This document shows, one piece after another, positions 23,214 through 34,999 of a stretch of DNA of 60,000 bases. This stretch comes from Chrysomallon squamiferum (Eukaryota > Mollusca > Gastropoda > Neomphalida > Peltospiridae). A program made the position numbers and the translations under genes. The DNA lies in contig CM022677.1 of the NCBI GenBank assembly GCA_012295275.1, forward strand, positions 2,547,698-2,607,697, in the 5' to 3' direction. Positions within the stretch are counted from its first letter, which is position 1. Each line of letters opens with the position of its first letter. Below the pieces are notes generated by a model. That model worked only from the letters and a program-made list of their open reading frames with translations, had not been told where the DNA came from and searched no databases.

Positions 23214-23255
23214 GGTGTGTGTGTGTGTGTGTGCGTGTGTGTGTGTGTGCATGTG

Positions 23256-23288
<33 letters not shown>
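23214..23288. repeat. (TG)n microsatellite, interrupted
   Basis: About 75 bases of TG with a few C and A interruptions, in an intron. It is followed by an AGAGAGGAGCGAGAG purine stretch. Confidence 0.95.
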
Positions 23289-23290
<2 letters not shown>

Positions 23291-23819
23291 AAAGAGAGAG
23301 GAGCGAGAGAGACTAATAAATACAAAATGATTAACATGAAATAACATTTCTTATTACAATACTTAACATATATCTCAACTTTTACATTAATTTCTAAAAC
23401 TTTCCTTTCTTTTTAATGTAAAGAACAATATATTCCTTCTCACATATAAACAGTTGTTAAAATCAAACTTTCACTCCAGCTAGCTGATCATTGTGCAAGG
23501 GCTGTGTATGCATTCAACCTGTCTGGCAATGCAAGTATTCAGAAACCTGAACCTCTCTTTGACACGGAGGCAGACTGCACTGTAGAGGAAGTAGTTCTTA
23601 TGAAGGTGAAGATACTTTTTTTCTACATTTTCTTAATTTTTAATTTTTAATTTTTTTAATTAAATGTCTATCTTGATGAGATTAATTCTATTGTTTGTTC
23701 TTGGTTGTTGTTTCTTTTATAATTCTTGATTGTTAATAAATTCAAGTGGCAAGCTATTTTATATATTCTTTTCTTCTTCTTTTTGAATTGTTAGTAATCT
23801 TATTTTGTATTACTATAAT

Positions 23820-23832
23820 ACTTATTTTAATA

Positions 23833-23864
<32 letters not shown>

Positions 23865-24080
23865 TATATTATTTGTCTTATTACAATTACTATTACTGTT
23901 AATATTATCATTATTAGTCTTATTGTAATGTATTATTGATATTATTACTACTACTACTACAACTACTACTATTACAACTACTACTGTTGTTTCTGTTGAT
24001 GTTACAACTGCTATTCCTGCTCCTCCTCCTCTCCTACTACCACTACTGCTATTACTACTACTACTATGATTACTACTACT
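23820..24080. repeat. Cryptic trinucleotide run (ATT, then CTA/CTG)
   Basis: An ATT run at about 23835-23865 passes into a degenerate CTACTACTA/ACTACTGCT stretch just before the 24099 exon. The Leu-rich open frames are artefacts. Confidence 0.85.
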
Positions 24081-24290
24081 ACTGCTTGAATTTTCCAGGA
24101 TCCAGATACTCGTTCAAACAGTGGAATAGCATGAATACTGATGTCTGATTGTGTATCTGTAGACAAGGCTATAGATTACTACAACAGAGTAGAGGTATTC
24201 CATTTAAATCATCAGTGTTTCATTAATTATATATAAATGTCATTTGGTTTACCTACTACTCGCAGTCTGTCAGTCTCTCGCTCTTTCTGT

Positions 24291-24331
<41 letters not shown>

Positions 24332-26169
24332 ATCTGCCTAGTCTATTAACTGTATATCTATTTACCAGTATAAGTCTACAATAACATGTATGTCTGTCTG
24401 TCTGTCTGTTGGTCTACATCATCAACATACCTATCTACCCAATATCTGCCAGTCTCTAAATAAACTTACTTTTTGAATAAATACATCTATGTACCTCTGT
24501 ATTCTTTTGTTTTATATTTGTCTGTCTTTCTAACATGCTGTCTGTCGTTAAGCTGTGACTTTATGTAACTTTGCTTGTCTCTCTATATATCTACCTATGT
24601 CTATCTATGTATGTCTAAACATAGAATCTGTAAATATCTATGTGATCTGACAATTTTTTCTGTAAATATTTCTCCGAACTGTAATATTGTTGCTTAACAC
24701 TAACAATGATTATTATGAATAATTAAACAAATGTGTTTATTGTTATCTAGGCTAAGATATTTGGACAACCAGTGATAGTGTCAAGAATTTACATAAAAGT
24801 TGATGATGTTAAAAGTACGGAACTGGAGGCAAAACTCAGGTATAGTGATGATGTGGTAATATTTTTATTTCTCTCTCACTATCTCCGATTCTCTCTTTCA
24901 CTGTCTTTCTTTCTTTCAGTCTTTCCCTATTCATAAAGTTTATTTTCATAATTTAAAGAAAGTAGTTTGTTTTTGCCTTGATGCACATCGAAAGGCTCAC
25001 ATATAACAATAATAAATAAATAAATAAATAAAAAATAATAAAATAATGGTAACAGATAAAAAAAAATATATATATATATAAAAATAAAAAAATGATTCAT
25101 TCATTTGTAATTATGTGTATTGGTATCATGTGCTCATAAAATGATGTCAGTTCTTTTTGTGAAATGGACAGGGATGAAAGCTTATCTTTAAATAACTGAA
25201 ATTTTTGATAACCATTGTTTTTGCAAACTATACAAATGAATGAATGAATGAATGTCAATTCTACTTAATAGAAAATGATTTTAAAACTGCTCTATAGAAA
25301 ATGTTCTGATACAAAGAATGATAATTTCAACCATACAATTTAACTGATGAATGTTGCCTCTATCCAGTGTTCTGATATAAAAAATAATACTTTCTACCAT
25401 CCTGTTTGTATGTTGTTTTAATACTCTAATCAACATTTTCTGATACACAGGATAACATGATGAAATATTCTGTTAATTCATACACACTGATACTGATATT
25501 TATGATCTGATAAAATACACAGATCAAAGTTTATAAAGGAAATCATATTTTTATTAGATTCTTGTTTTCAGTGATCTTTATCTTTGTTGTTTTCATTGAA
25601 GTGTTTTAATAAGAAGTGTTTTTGGTAATCTCAGTTATTATTTATTTAAGGCCAGGATGTGATTTCTGAGCCTGTTAGTTTAAAGATTAACCATAAAAGC
25701 ACTGTTAAAAATGTGTGTATACATTTGTGTATGTATGTGTCTGTGTTCAAAAGTTCACTCAAATTTTATTTTATTTTGTTGAATGTTGTTGGGGTTTTTG
25801 TACTTTTTCAGTTTCACTTGTTCTTTTCTGTCTTTCTCATTGATCATCTTCCTGATTTTGTTCTCTCTATCATTATACCTTTCTCGCTTTGTCTCTCTTT
25901 CTCATTATTTTAAAATACCATAAAATTCCATGACTATCTGTTTGAGAAATTTTATTTGGTAACTGTTTATTTTTTATTTCAGGCAATGTGTGTTAGAAAA
26001 AAAATAAATGGAAAGTGTTATATGGTAGAGGAGCAAGAGAACATTTGGGATATTTTCTCATCACACAAATATGTTAACACACCACACCCTAGATCTGTAC
26101 CTGCTGTCTTCTGTACAGAGAAATATCTATTTAACTTACACTTGTTGTTTAGATGTTACAGTTAATAAT

Positions 26170-28790
26170 GTTGATATTTATTAAAATAAATATAATTTTT
26201 TTCATTTTCTGTTGTTGCCTTGTTTTTCATTATTAATGCATTTTTAAGATAAATTTGAATGAACTGTTACGAATGCAATAAACATCTCTACCAAAAACTT
26301 TGAACACATTTTTGTAAACACCGATGTGAAAACAACTGTGATTTCTTCAAATGTAAATTCTCTTAACCCACTTGATCGCTGACTGTAAATCATAAAACAA
26401 AAGACTTGAATTGATATAAAGAACATGTTTTTATTAGTTTGCGTACATTTCAATAAAAATATTTCAGCTAACAATACAGCCGTTTATACGACCAAACTTA
26501 GATTGACCAAAATGTTTTGTTGTTTGTGATGAATTTACCAGTCCTCTGATCAAAAACAATTCTAGGCCTCCGAAAAAGGAAATATTTTATTATAAACAAC
26601 AATTAATATTAATATTATTATTTTTTTTCCCCAAAAATTAATGTCCTTCTTATATACTGAAAAATTATGGTCTTTAATAATAAGTTATTTTATTATTAAC
26701 AATAATAAGAACATACAGAAAGGCGTGAAGTTCTAGATGAATGCTGTATTTACTATTGTATTGATATTACTGAAAATTAACTGTGCACCTTTCAGTGTCA
26801 TAATGTGATACTTTGTTTTATGACCGCAGTAACATGACATTCCCCAACACAATTTACATATCTCTCTACATGAAATTACATGATTAATCTAACATTCAAA
26901 TTTACCAAATTATGTAATTAAGAATATATGAGATTATTTTCTTAAAACACTGAGAAAACTAAGTTAATATAACTGATAATCTCTAATTAAAGTAATTTAA
27001 AATTAAAGCAAATATCATGATGTATTATATATATTCAGCTTCGTTTTCATATTCGTTTCTAAATATGTGAACAACTGAGAATTGACAGACAAGTCTGCCA
27101 ATTTCATACAATAAATGAATTAACAGTTACTTAAATTGGGAAATTAATAATTAAACTGTAAGGTACATCTGAGTTATTTAGTGCAATTAATTAAAATTTG
27201 TTAATTTCTGCATCATGCTTTAAAATTCTGTTGAGCTTTAGAAATCATCATTTTGATATAAAACTGGTTTGAAACTGTATTAGATATTCAGTATTCTGTT
27301 TGCCAAATGACTGAAATGAATCTCAGATTTTTCCAGATTATGAAGGAAAAATATCAAGCAAATTTTATTCTGATAAAAATTCTCCAGTTTTTTTATTTTA
27401 TTTTTATTTTATTATAATTACTTTTTTTATTTAGTCATTATTTTTAAGTTACATACTTTAAAAGATAATTATATTTTTGAAAATACTATTACATAGCTGC
27501 TAAATATAATTACACAATAATTTAAATGAAAAGCAAAATATAACTGATTACTCTGCTGATTGATCAGTAAAAATTCAGCAAAATTTTTACAAAAAAAAAA
27601 ATTACACTCGAGTCTTGTGACAAGATTCTACATCGTATTGTTTAATAATTCATTTTCGATTATCTGCCCTTGAAAACTTTCCATAAAGCAGATGACGAAA
27701 CATTTTACAAACTAAATTACAAACATGTACTCCAAAGTATATAAAGAATACAAAAAAAGCAAAAAAACATTTCAAGAAAATAATATTCTACCATTACCTG
27801 TAAATATAAAGAAGTCAAATCTTCGTGATTCTTAGAATCTACATTTAACTGAAAAAAAACATAAATAACAAACACTGCAAATAAAAGAGAAATCGCGCCT
27901 CCCCCCGAAATAATATATTATATGAAATTATATGAGAGTAGTCTCCCTTCAGCTATAGTTTGTTTCTTTCTTCTGTCTGCGGGGTTCTCGGTGCAGGTCA
28001 CTGCACACCACAGAACATAGCTGATAACGAAACGTCGTTTATAGCTGTATAATGAGTTATAAATGTAAATGTGTAGGTACGTTCCAGGAATATCAACTTT
28101 TCATACAATATAAACAATATACCGTATATATTAATATGATCAGTAATTAAAATATAAACAATAAAAATAAATACAGTGGACGCTGTCAAAACCGGATGAT
28201 TCATTGAGACCAACGTTTTCTCTGTGATTTTCTACAGTTGCATGTAACATATGTGTGTATAGCTAAATAGTTTTGTTTACACTGGAAACAAGTGCAAATC
28301 TAATAATAATCTTGTTCATCTAACTGCATATTATATTACAAGAAGCTTGATATCATTGTTTGTTAAGCCATCGAAGAAGAGCGATCATTTTATCTCACGC
28401 TGGTCTAATTATGTTCAAATTGCCATCAGTGTTTAAGAAATGATCTCCTTTTACAGTTAACACTTTAATTTTCATATCAAGAACAAAGAATACAACACCA
28501 GGCATGTTTATATCGGTTTGTCCGCATTCGTATATTTTTTGTTTGTTCTTGTTATATTCTTATTGTTGCTGTCGTTGTATCTTATACCTAAAGCCAAAGT
28601 GTAACATTTACACTGATTCTAAGAAGTTGAAGACACTCAAGCTACAAGACGTAATCATTATATTTTGAACGAGAGTAATCATTTTTTTTTTTTTTTTACA
28701 TAAATGCCTATGGAAAATATTTACAAACCAAAAGTTAATCAATAAGCAAGAAATCTCTTTCTAGGACCTGCGCACTTTAAAAGTTACACT
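26170..28790. other. AT-rich spacer between the two gene regions
   Basis: About 2.6 kb without a supportable gene. A possible poly-A signal AATAAA is at about 26185, just beyond the last exon of the broken gene. The region 28290-28790 is shared, in diverged form, with 32200-32700 and so belongs to the tandem duplication. Nothing else is recognised. Confidence 0.5.
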
Positions 28791-28799
28791 GTATTTCAT

Positions 28800-30296
28800 T
28801 TATTCTTCTGGATTTGTGGACCATGGCCGCTTGAATTCATGTCCCTTTTCTAGAAATCAGTATGTGGCCACCCATTTAGAGCCAAACAGAACGGGACAAG
28901 CTCCATGAATTGTCATTTTGTTAGGAGAACCATTCCGATAGAAATTATACCAAAATGTAGCTGCACCTGCTTTAGGTTGTATTCTTACACCAAGATGAAG
29001 AAACACTGTTGCACCTCCTTCTACATCAGTCAAATAGTTTAACCACGTGGCAATTCTGTTTTCACCGGAAGAATATGCTATGTTGAAATAGTCAGTATGA
29101 GCCGTGAACTGTCCGCCTATTCCATAGTTTGCCACCTGAAGTGGCTCTGAAGCTTTCACTGAAAAACCTGTGATTGCTTCAATTCTTTTCTGACTTCTCG
29201 TGTCTGCTTCTATGCAACCTCTTCTTTGACATGTATGTTTGTTAATTCTTTTCTCAGATTTCACGTTTTGCATAGTAATCAATTTCATATGTTTTTAAAA
29301 GTGGCATAGAAACTGTTTTAATGTCTTCAATTTCAGCATCACTGATATAATCATGATAGAGAGCAATTTTCGGTGAGAAAAGCAGAATCTCTTCTTTAGC
29401 AGGCTTAAGAATTAGAAGCAGATTTTTGATATTGTAATAGTAGCGACATTTCAGACGATGTCGCTGTCGTACTTTAATAACGTCTTCACCACGACAGATA
29501 GCATCCAAAGTTGTTTTTTCTTTAACTTGGCATTTCCTTTTAACTTTTCTTTCCTATGTTTTGATATACTTAAATACTTTTTCCTTCTGTTCGGAGCACG
29601 TTTTTGTCCACGAGCTAACATTAACTGTTCATATGTCAGATTTAAAACTTGTTCTATCTGTCCCGCTAATTCTCTACCGTGTATTTCATAGCCATGAATT
29701 TTTTCTGTTCTTACTTTCTCAAGACTTGTCTCCATCCAGATATGCACATATTTGTATTTTTTCATTTTGTATGCAAGGCGACCTAATTGATAACAGTCTT
29801 CTGCTGATAATCTCTGTATATATCGTTCATATATAAAACCTTCTGTTAATCTTGTAGCATTTAATTTGTACGTGTCTTGAAGTCGAAACAGAGCTGCAGC
29901 TACCCCTTCTAAATCTTCGTAACTTGGAAGATGTTCACGAATTTCTTGTAGTTCGGTTAATTCTGTCTGGGACGTAATACTTTCGTGAAGAATAGGCTGA
30001 ACATTTCGTTCCCAGTCCAAAGTGAAACGTTTAATATATAAAAATGTACCAATTGGGTTGACTTTGTAACGATTTGGATCTTTTAGTGCGATCGAACAGT
30101 ACTATTCCGTTTGATCTGAAATTATTTTCAACTTTTCCATTTTAGTTCTTCCTTCATAAACATGACTGAAATTTCTTAATGCTGTTCCCAAGTCTCTTCC
30201 TGCTAGTACAGACCTGTAGAGATGTGAAACGGACGTAAACAGTTCTGAATTCACAGCTGATAAAAGCAAAACTAAAATAGTGTGCTGCTGATGCAT
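28800..30296 (-). pseudogene. P4HA-like: Prolyl 4-hydroxylase alpha subunit, intronless copy 1, broken
   Basis: Full-length match to the collagen prolyl 4-hydroxylase alpha chain, which hydroxylates X-Pro-Gly prolines in the ER with Fe(II), 2-oxoglutarate and ascorbate. Order: signal peptide (MHQQHTILVLLLSAVNS) and N-terminal domain ELFTSVSHLYRSVLAGRDL; a peptide-substrate (TPR-like) part with LPSYEDLEG, YKLN and EDCYQLGRLAYKMKKY; and the dioxygenase domain with NYGIGGQFTAHTDYF. The iron ligands His and Asp lie near 29090-29099 and the distal His at 28905-28907; the Lys for 2-oxoglutarate lies at about 28875-28877. Damage: TAG at 30102-30104, frameshifts near 29505 and 29270, and TGA at 28857-28859 replacing a Trp codon, with the ancestral TAA at 28800-28802. 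It would be about 499 residues, close to family size. There are no introns, unlike typical P4HA genes, so it probably arose by retrotransposition. Confidence 0.9.
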
Positions 30297-30527
30297 ATTT
30301 GAAGGTATCTACTACTGATATGAATTCAAAATATCTGGTATAAAAATAGACGTTTTAATTCTAAACATATGTTAGTTTAAATTTCGCAGACAAAGTGTGG
30401 TGGAGGCGCATAAAACGACATGTTTCATTATTTTATATTTCATTTTCTGTTTATTTTATTTATTTTATTATTTTTACTTTTTCTTATTTGCTGTACATTT
30501 GTTTTTGTCTTTGAGTTTATGTGTGTA

Positions 30528-30534
<7 letters not shown>

Positions 30535-30601
<67 letters not shown>
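30535..30601. repeat. (GA)n microsatellite
   Basis: About 33 GA units. The other duplication unit has a (TG)-rich tract at the matching place (34435-34478), so the tract has changed motif since the duplication. An A-rich stretch follows at 30719-30800. Confidence 0.95.
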
Positions 30602-30603
<2 letters not shown>

Positions 30604-30824
30604 CTGTTGGTGTGTTATGTTTCTGTTATCCTTTGATTATATGTATGTACCTATTTTTCTATTTGTCTGTCTGTCTGCCTACGTATATTATGGAAATTAT
30701 AGAATAAAGTAACACAAAAAGAAAAAAAAAAAAAAAAAAGAAAGAAAAAAAAAAAACACTCAAAGAAAACACGAAAAAAAAGAAGAAAAAGAAACCCAGT
30801 TTAAAATGTGCATTACAACTGTCA

Positions 30825-30945
30825 TTTAGGAGTGGCGCACCTCTCAAGTTATGAAGATTTAGAAGGATTGTCTGCAGTTCTGTCTCTTCTTCAAAATACA
30901 TACAAGTTAGATGTCACTACTTATCAATCGTGTATCCAAACTGGC
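30825..30945 (+). pseudogene. P4HA exon remnant on the opposite strand, unit 1
   Basis: After CATTACAACTGTCATTTAG (a plausible splice acceptor) the plus strand reads HLSSYEDLEGLSAVLSLLQ then NTYKLDVT. This matches the LPSYEDLEG to TYKLN part of the P4HA peptide-binding region. Unlike the intronless copies it runs into unrelated sequence on both sides, so it looks like a piece of a genomic, intron-containing P4HA gene. It faces head to head with copy 1. Confidence 0.7.
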
Positions 30946-31139
30946 CATGTTAAAACATTTTATGTCATTTCTATTTTGTATTATGTTACTGCAATATTTT
31001 TATTCTTGAATTTTATTTTATGAATGTGTTTGAATAAATGTAAGTTTTAATAGATACAAAATGATTTTTATTTTTCATTCTTTCTCTCTGTAGACGACTA
31101 TATTCTGTGAATCATGAAGAATCTCCTCTTAAGTAAATA

Positions 31140-31627
31140 AATACAGTGCAGTAACATGATATTAGCAGACATAAAGTAAATAAATATTGTACAGTAATGT
31201 GATATTAGCAGTATTAAGTACATAAATACTATACTGTAATGTGATATTAGCAGTATTAAGTAAATAAATACTGTACAGTAATGCGATATTAGCAGTATTA
31301 AGTAAATAAATACTGAACAGAAAAATGATATTAGCAGTATTATGTAAATAAATACTGTACAGTAACGTGATATTGGCAGACATTACGTAAATAAATACTG
31401 AACAGTAATGTGATATTAGCAGTATTAAGTACATAAATACTATATTGTAATGTGATACTAGTAGCATTAAGTAAATAAACACTATACAGTGACGTGATAT
31501 TAGTTGCATTAAGTAAAAAAAATACTGTACAGTGATGTGTGATATTAGCAGTATTAAGTACATAAATACTATACTGTAATGTGATACTAGTAGCATTAAG
31601 TAAATAAACACTATACAGTGACGTGAT
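31140..31627. repeat. 42-bp satellite, about 12 copies before the gap
   Basis: Unit GTGATATTAGCAGTATTAAG plus TAAATAAATACTGTACAGTAAT, period about 42 with 40-44 bp variants. The array runs into the assembly gap, so its true length is unknown. A short tract of the same repeat occurs at 34930-34990 in the second unit. Confidence 0.95.
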
Positions 31628-31827
31628 NNNNNNNNNNNNNNNNNNNNNNNNNNNNNNNNNNNNNNNNNNNNNNNNNNNNNNNNNNNNNNNNNNNNNNNNN
31701 NNNNNNNNNNNNNNNNNNNNNNNNNNNNNNNNNNNNNNNNNNNNNNNNNNNNNNNNNNNNNNNNNNNNNNNNNNNNNNNNNNNNNNNNNNNNNNNNNNNN
31801 NNNNNNNNNNNNNNNNNNNNNNNNNNN
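31628..31827. other. Assembly gap, 200 N
   Basis: Exactly 200 unknown bases, likely a placeholder size, inside or at the end of the 42-bp satellite. Any protein translation spanning it is meaningless. Confidence 0.99.
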
Positions 31828-32705
31828 GTATGTGTATATATGTGTAAAAAGTGTGTGTGTGTTCTTCTTTGTTGACCTCATTGTTTAACGCATCATATAC
31901 GTAATGACAATTTACATCTACAATGGACAGCTAATATATATATATATATATATGATTTAATTATTACAAGCAGTGTAACCCATTATTGACTACTGATAAT
32001 AAAAATTTGCTGTGCATATCAAAAGAAACTTGTCGACGTTTGGCTGAAATAAGTAGCCACTGGTAAATTTAATACTTTAAACATACGGACCTATGAAAAA
32101 TAACCATTTAAAAAAAAATATTATCAATATTCACATACAGCATATTTCATTATTTTGTTGTTGTTTTTTTATTATTATTTTTAGTAAATAAATAAATTAA
32201 TTAATTAAACAATCCTTTAAAATATATCTCCTTTTACAAGTTAAAACGATCTTTAATTTTCATCTCAAGAACAAATAATTAACTAGTGTAACAGATGTTA
32301 CTCTGAGCAAGCATGTTTATATAGGTTTGTCGTTGTATTTTATGTCTAAAGGCAAAGAGTAGCATTTGCAGTGATTCTAAGGCCTTGAAGAACATCGAGA
32401 GACAAGAGGACGTAATTATTATATTTTGAACGAGAGTAATCATTTACACAAACAGGCATCTTTGAAAAATACTGCGGAATTAACCAAGAAAGAAAGAAGG
32501 GATGAAAAAAAAAATAATAATAAAATAAATAAAAATAAAGGAAATCAATAAAATCCAATAACAAATACTTTTACTATATATTTTATTATTTATTTATTAT
32601 TTTAAATAAATGCCTATGGAAAATGTTTACAAATAACAAATTAATCAATAAGCAAGAAATCTCTTTCTAGGATCTGCGCACATTAAAAGTTGCATCGTGT
32701 TTCAT

Positions 32706-34171
32706 TTATTCTTCTGGATTTGTGGAACATGGTCGCTTGAATACTTGCTCTTTTTCTAGAATCCAGTAAGTTGATACCCATTTAGAGCCAATAAGAACGG
32801 GACAAGCTCCGTGAATTGACATTTTGTTGGGTGAACCATTCCGATATAAATTATAGCTGCACCTGCTTTAGGTTGTATTCTTACACCAAGATAAGGAAAC
32901 ACTGTTGCACCTCCTTCTACATCGCTCAAATAATTTAACCACGTAGCAATTCTGTTTTCACCGGAAGAATATGCTATGTTGAAATAGTCAGTATGAGCCG
33001 TGAACTGTCCGCCTATTCCGTAGTTTGCCACCCGAAGTGGTTCTGAAGCTTTTATTGAAAGACCTGTGATTGCTTCAATTCGTTTCTGAATTCTCGCGTC
33101 TGCTTCTATGAAACCTCTTCCTAGACATGTATGTTTGTTCATTCTTTTCTCAGATTTGATATTTTTTCCACAGTGATTGATTTCAGATGCTTGTAAAAGT
33201 GGCAAAGAAACTGTTTTAATGTCTTCAATTGCAGCCTCACTGATAAAATCATGATAGAGAACAATTTTCGGTGAGAAATGCAGAATCTCTTCTTTAGCAG
33301 GCTTGAGAATTAAAAGCGGATTTTTGTTGTAATGGTAACGACATTTCAGACGATATCTCTGTCGTACTTTAATAACGTCTTCACCACGACAGAGAGCATC
33401 GAAAGTTGTTTTTTCTTTAACTCTGGCATTTTCTTTTATCTTTTCTGTCCTTGAATACTTTTTTCCTTCTATTCGGAGCACGTTCTAGTCCACGAGCTAA
33501 AATTAACTGTTCATTTGTCAGATTTAAAACTAATTCTCTACCGTTAATTTCATAGTCATGAAATACTCTCTGAATTGTTTCCGTTCTGTGTTTCTCGAGA
33601 CTGATGTCCATCCAAATATTTACATAGTTGTATTTTTTCATTTTGTATGCGAGGCTACCTAAGTGATAACAGTCTTCTGCTGATAATATCTGTATATATC
33701 GTTCATATATAAAACCGTCTGCTAATCTTGTCGTATTTAATTTGTACGTTCTTGAAGTCGAAACAGAGCTGCAGCGGCCCCTTCTAAATCTTCGTAACTT
33801 GGAAGATGTTCACGAATTTCTTGTAGTTCAGTCAGCTCTGTCTGGGACGTAATACTTTCGTGAAGAATAGGCTGTACATCTCGTTCCCAGTCCAACGTGA
33901 AACGTTTAATATATAAAAATGCACCAATCGGGTTGGCTATGTAAAGATTTGGGTATTTTAGTGCGATCGAACAGTGATGTTCAGTTTGATCAGAAATTGT
34001 TTTCAAATTTTCCAATTTACTTCCTTGTTCATGAACATGGCTGAAATTTCTTAATGCTATTGCCAAGTCTCTTCCTGCTAGTACAACGTTGTAGAGATGT
34101 GATACGGACGTAAACAGTTCTGAATTCACAGCTGATAAAAGCAAAACCTAAATAATGTACTGCTGATACAT
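32706..34171 (-). pseudogene. P4HA-like: Prolyl 4-hydroxylase alpha subunit, intronless copy 2, broken
   Basis: Close relative of copy 1 with the same domain order. Damage differs: a TAG at 34148-34150 in the signal peptide where copy 1 has TTA, a 1-nt deletion near 33748 after LFRLQE, a frameshift near 33460, and a deletion of about 10 nt near 32857 that removes the Thr-Phe-Trp of the TFWYNFYRNG block. It keeps RVANYGIGGQFTAHTDYFNI with the His and Asp ligands. After the deletion, in the correct frame, it keeps the distal His, the Lys and a C-terminus with the Trp that copy 1 has lost, ending at TAA 32706-32708. Because breaks are not shared, both copies were probably intact when duplicated. 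Confidence 0.9.
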
Positions 34172-34664
34172 ATTTGAAGGTATCCTACTACTGATATGAG
34201 TACCTATATATCTGGTATAAAAGTAGAGTTATGATGATTATAATTCTAAATATATATCAGTTTATAATACGCAGGTTATTGAACTGATGGGGGGAGGAAT
34301 AAAATGACACGTTTCATTATTTTATCTTTCATTTCTGTTTCATTTTATTTGCTTATTTTATTTATTTTATTATTATTACTTTTTCTTATTTGTTTTACAT
34401 TTGTTTTTATCTCCGAGTTTATGTGTTCGTGTATTTGTGTGTGTGTGTGTGTACGTGTGTGTCTATGTGTGTGTGTGAAACACTTTCGGTGTGTTTTGTT
34501 TCTGTTATTCTTTGATTATATGTAACTACCTATTTTTCTATTTGTCTGTCTGTCTTTCTATCATGATGGAAATTACATTAATAATTTATGTCAGAATAAA
34601 ATAAGATACAGAAGAAAAAACACTCCTCAAGAAGAAAAAGAAGCATTAAAATGTGCATTACAGC

Positions 34665-34900
34665 TGTCATTTAGAAGTGGCGCACTTCTCAAGTTATGAA
34701 GATTTAGAAGGGTTCTTAAAAATACAAACAAATTAGCAACAAGATTAGCAAACGGGTTTTATAAATGAATAATGTATATGCAGATCACTGCTATCAATTA
34801 GGTCGCCTTGCAGACAAAATGAAAAATATACAGATTTTGGATGTGGATGAGCCTTCAGAAAATAATCAGGAAGAATCTCGATATGGAGTCTAATTAAATG
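34665..34900 (+). pseudogene. P4HA exon remnant on the opposite strand, unit 2
   Basis: Follows GTGCATTACAGCTGTCATTTAG as in unit 1 and reads HFSSYEDLEG, then after frame changes NKLATRLANGF and DHCYQLGRLADKMKN. It reaches further into the P4HA peptide-binding region than the unit 1 remnant, which seems to have lost this part. Confidence 0.7.
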
Positions 34901-34929
34901 TCAGTTTTAAGTTATTAATCTTGCAAACT

Positions 34930-34990
34930 CTGATATTAGCAGCATTAAGTAAATAAATAGTGTACATTAACGTGATATTAGCTGTATTAA
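34930..34990. repeat. Short tract of the 42-bp satellite
   Basis: About one and a half units (GATATTAGCAGCATTAAGTA then AATAAATAGTGTACATTAAC). It marks the end of the second duplication unit. Confidence 0.85.
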
Positions 34991-34999
34991 CAAAAAGAT

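Larger units (their letters stand above)
22066..26165 (+). pseudogene. Broken multi-exon gene of unknown identity
   Basis: A series of exons with good borders: 22066-22173 (reads CQEVREKIKSSCSCLLLVAD), about 22296-22413 (MMRCPAILADKGNSQLLTL), 22654-22739 (CILSVDELNTVTGAKKDGEV), 23480-23605 (LADHCARAVYAFNLSGNAS), 24099-24194, 24751-24839 (PVIVSRIYIKVDDVKSTELE) and 25983-26165 (KINGKCYMVEEQENIWDIF). Phases agree from 22654 through 24839. Damage: a frame problem and stop in the second exon, an in-frame TGA at 24132-24134, and an apparent 2-nt slip in a TGTGTG/poly-A run in the last exon. I do not recognise the family, and no signal peptide or membrane segment is evident. It could also be a functional gene with assembly errors, or one using an alternative splice. 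Confidence 0.5.
28400..34990. repeat. Tandem segmental duplication carrying P4HA copies
   Basis: Two units, about 28.4-31.2 kb and 32.2-35.0 kb, have the same order: shared AT-rich flank with TCTCCTTTTACA and GGCATCTTT/GCCTATGGAAAAT motifs, P4HA intronless copy (minus), shared leader (TATTTGAAGGTATC), P4HA exon remnant (plus), and satellite. The offset is about 3.9 kb. Similarity outside the coding part shows the whole block was duplicated, not two separate insertions. Confidence 0.85.

Noticed and set aside
31162-31881. A 239-residue minus-strand open frame
   Set aside because: It spans the 200-N gap and the 42-bp satellite, so it has no real coding evidence.
28800-34171. Functional P4HA genes with introns
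   Set aside because: The coding match runs through without introns and is broken by stops and indels; no splice borders explain the frame changes.
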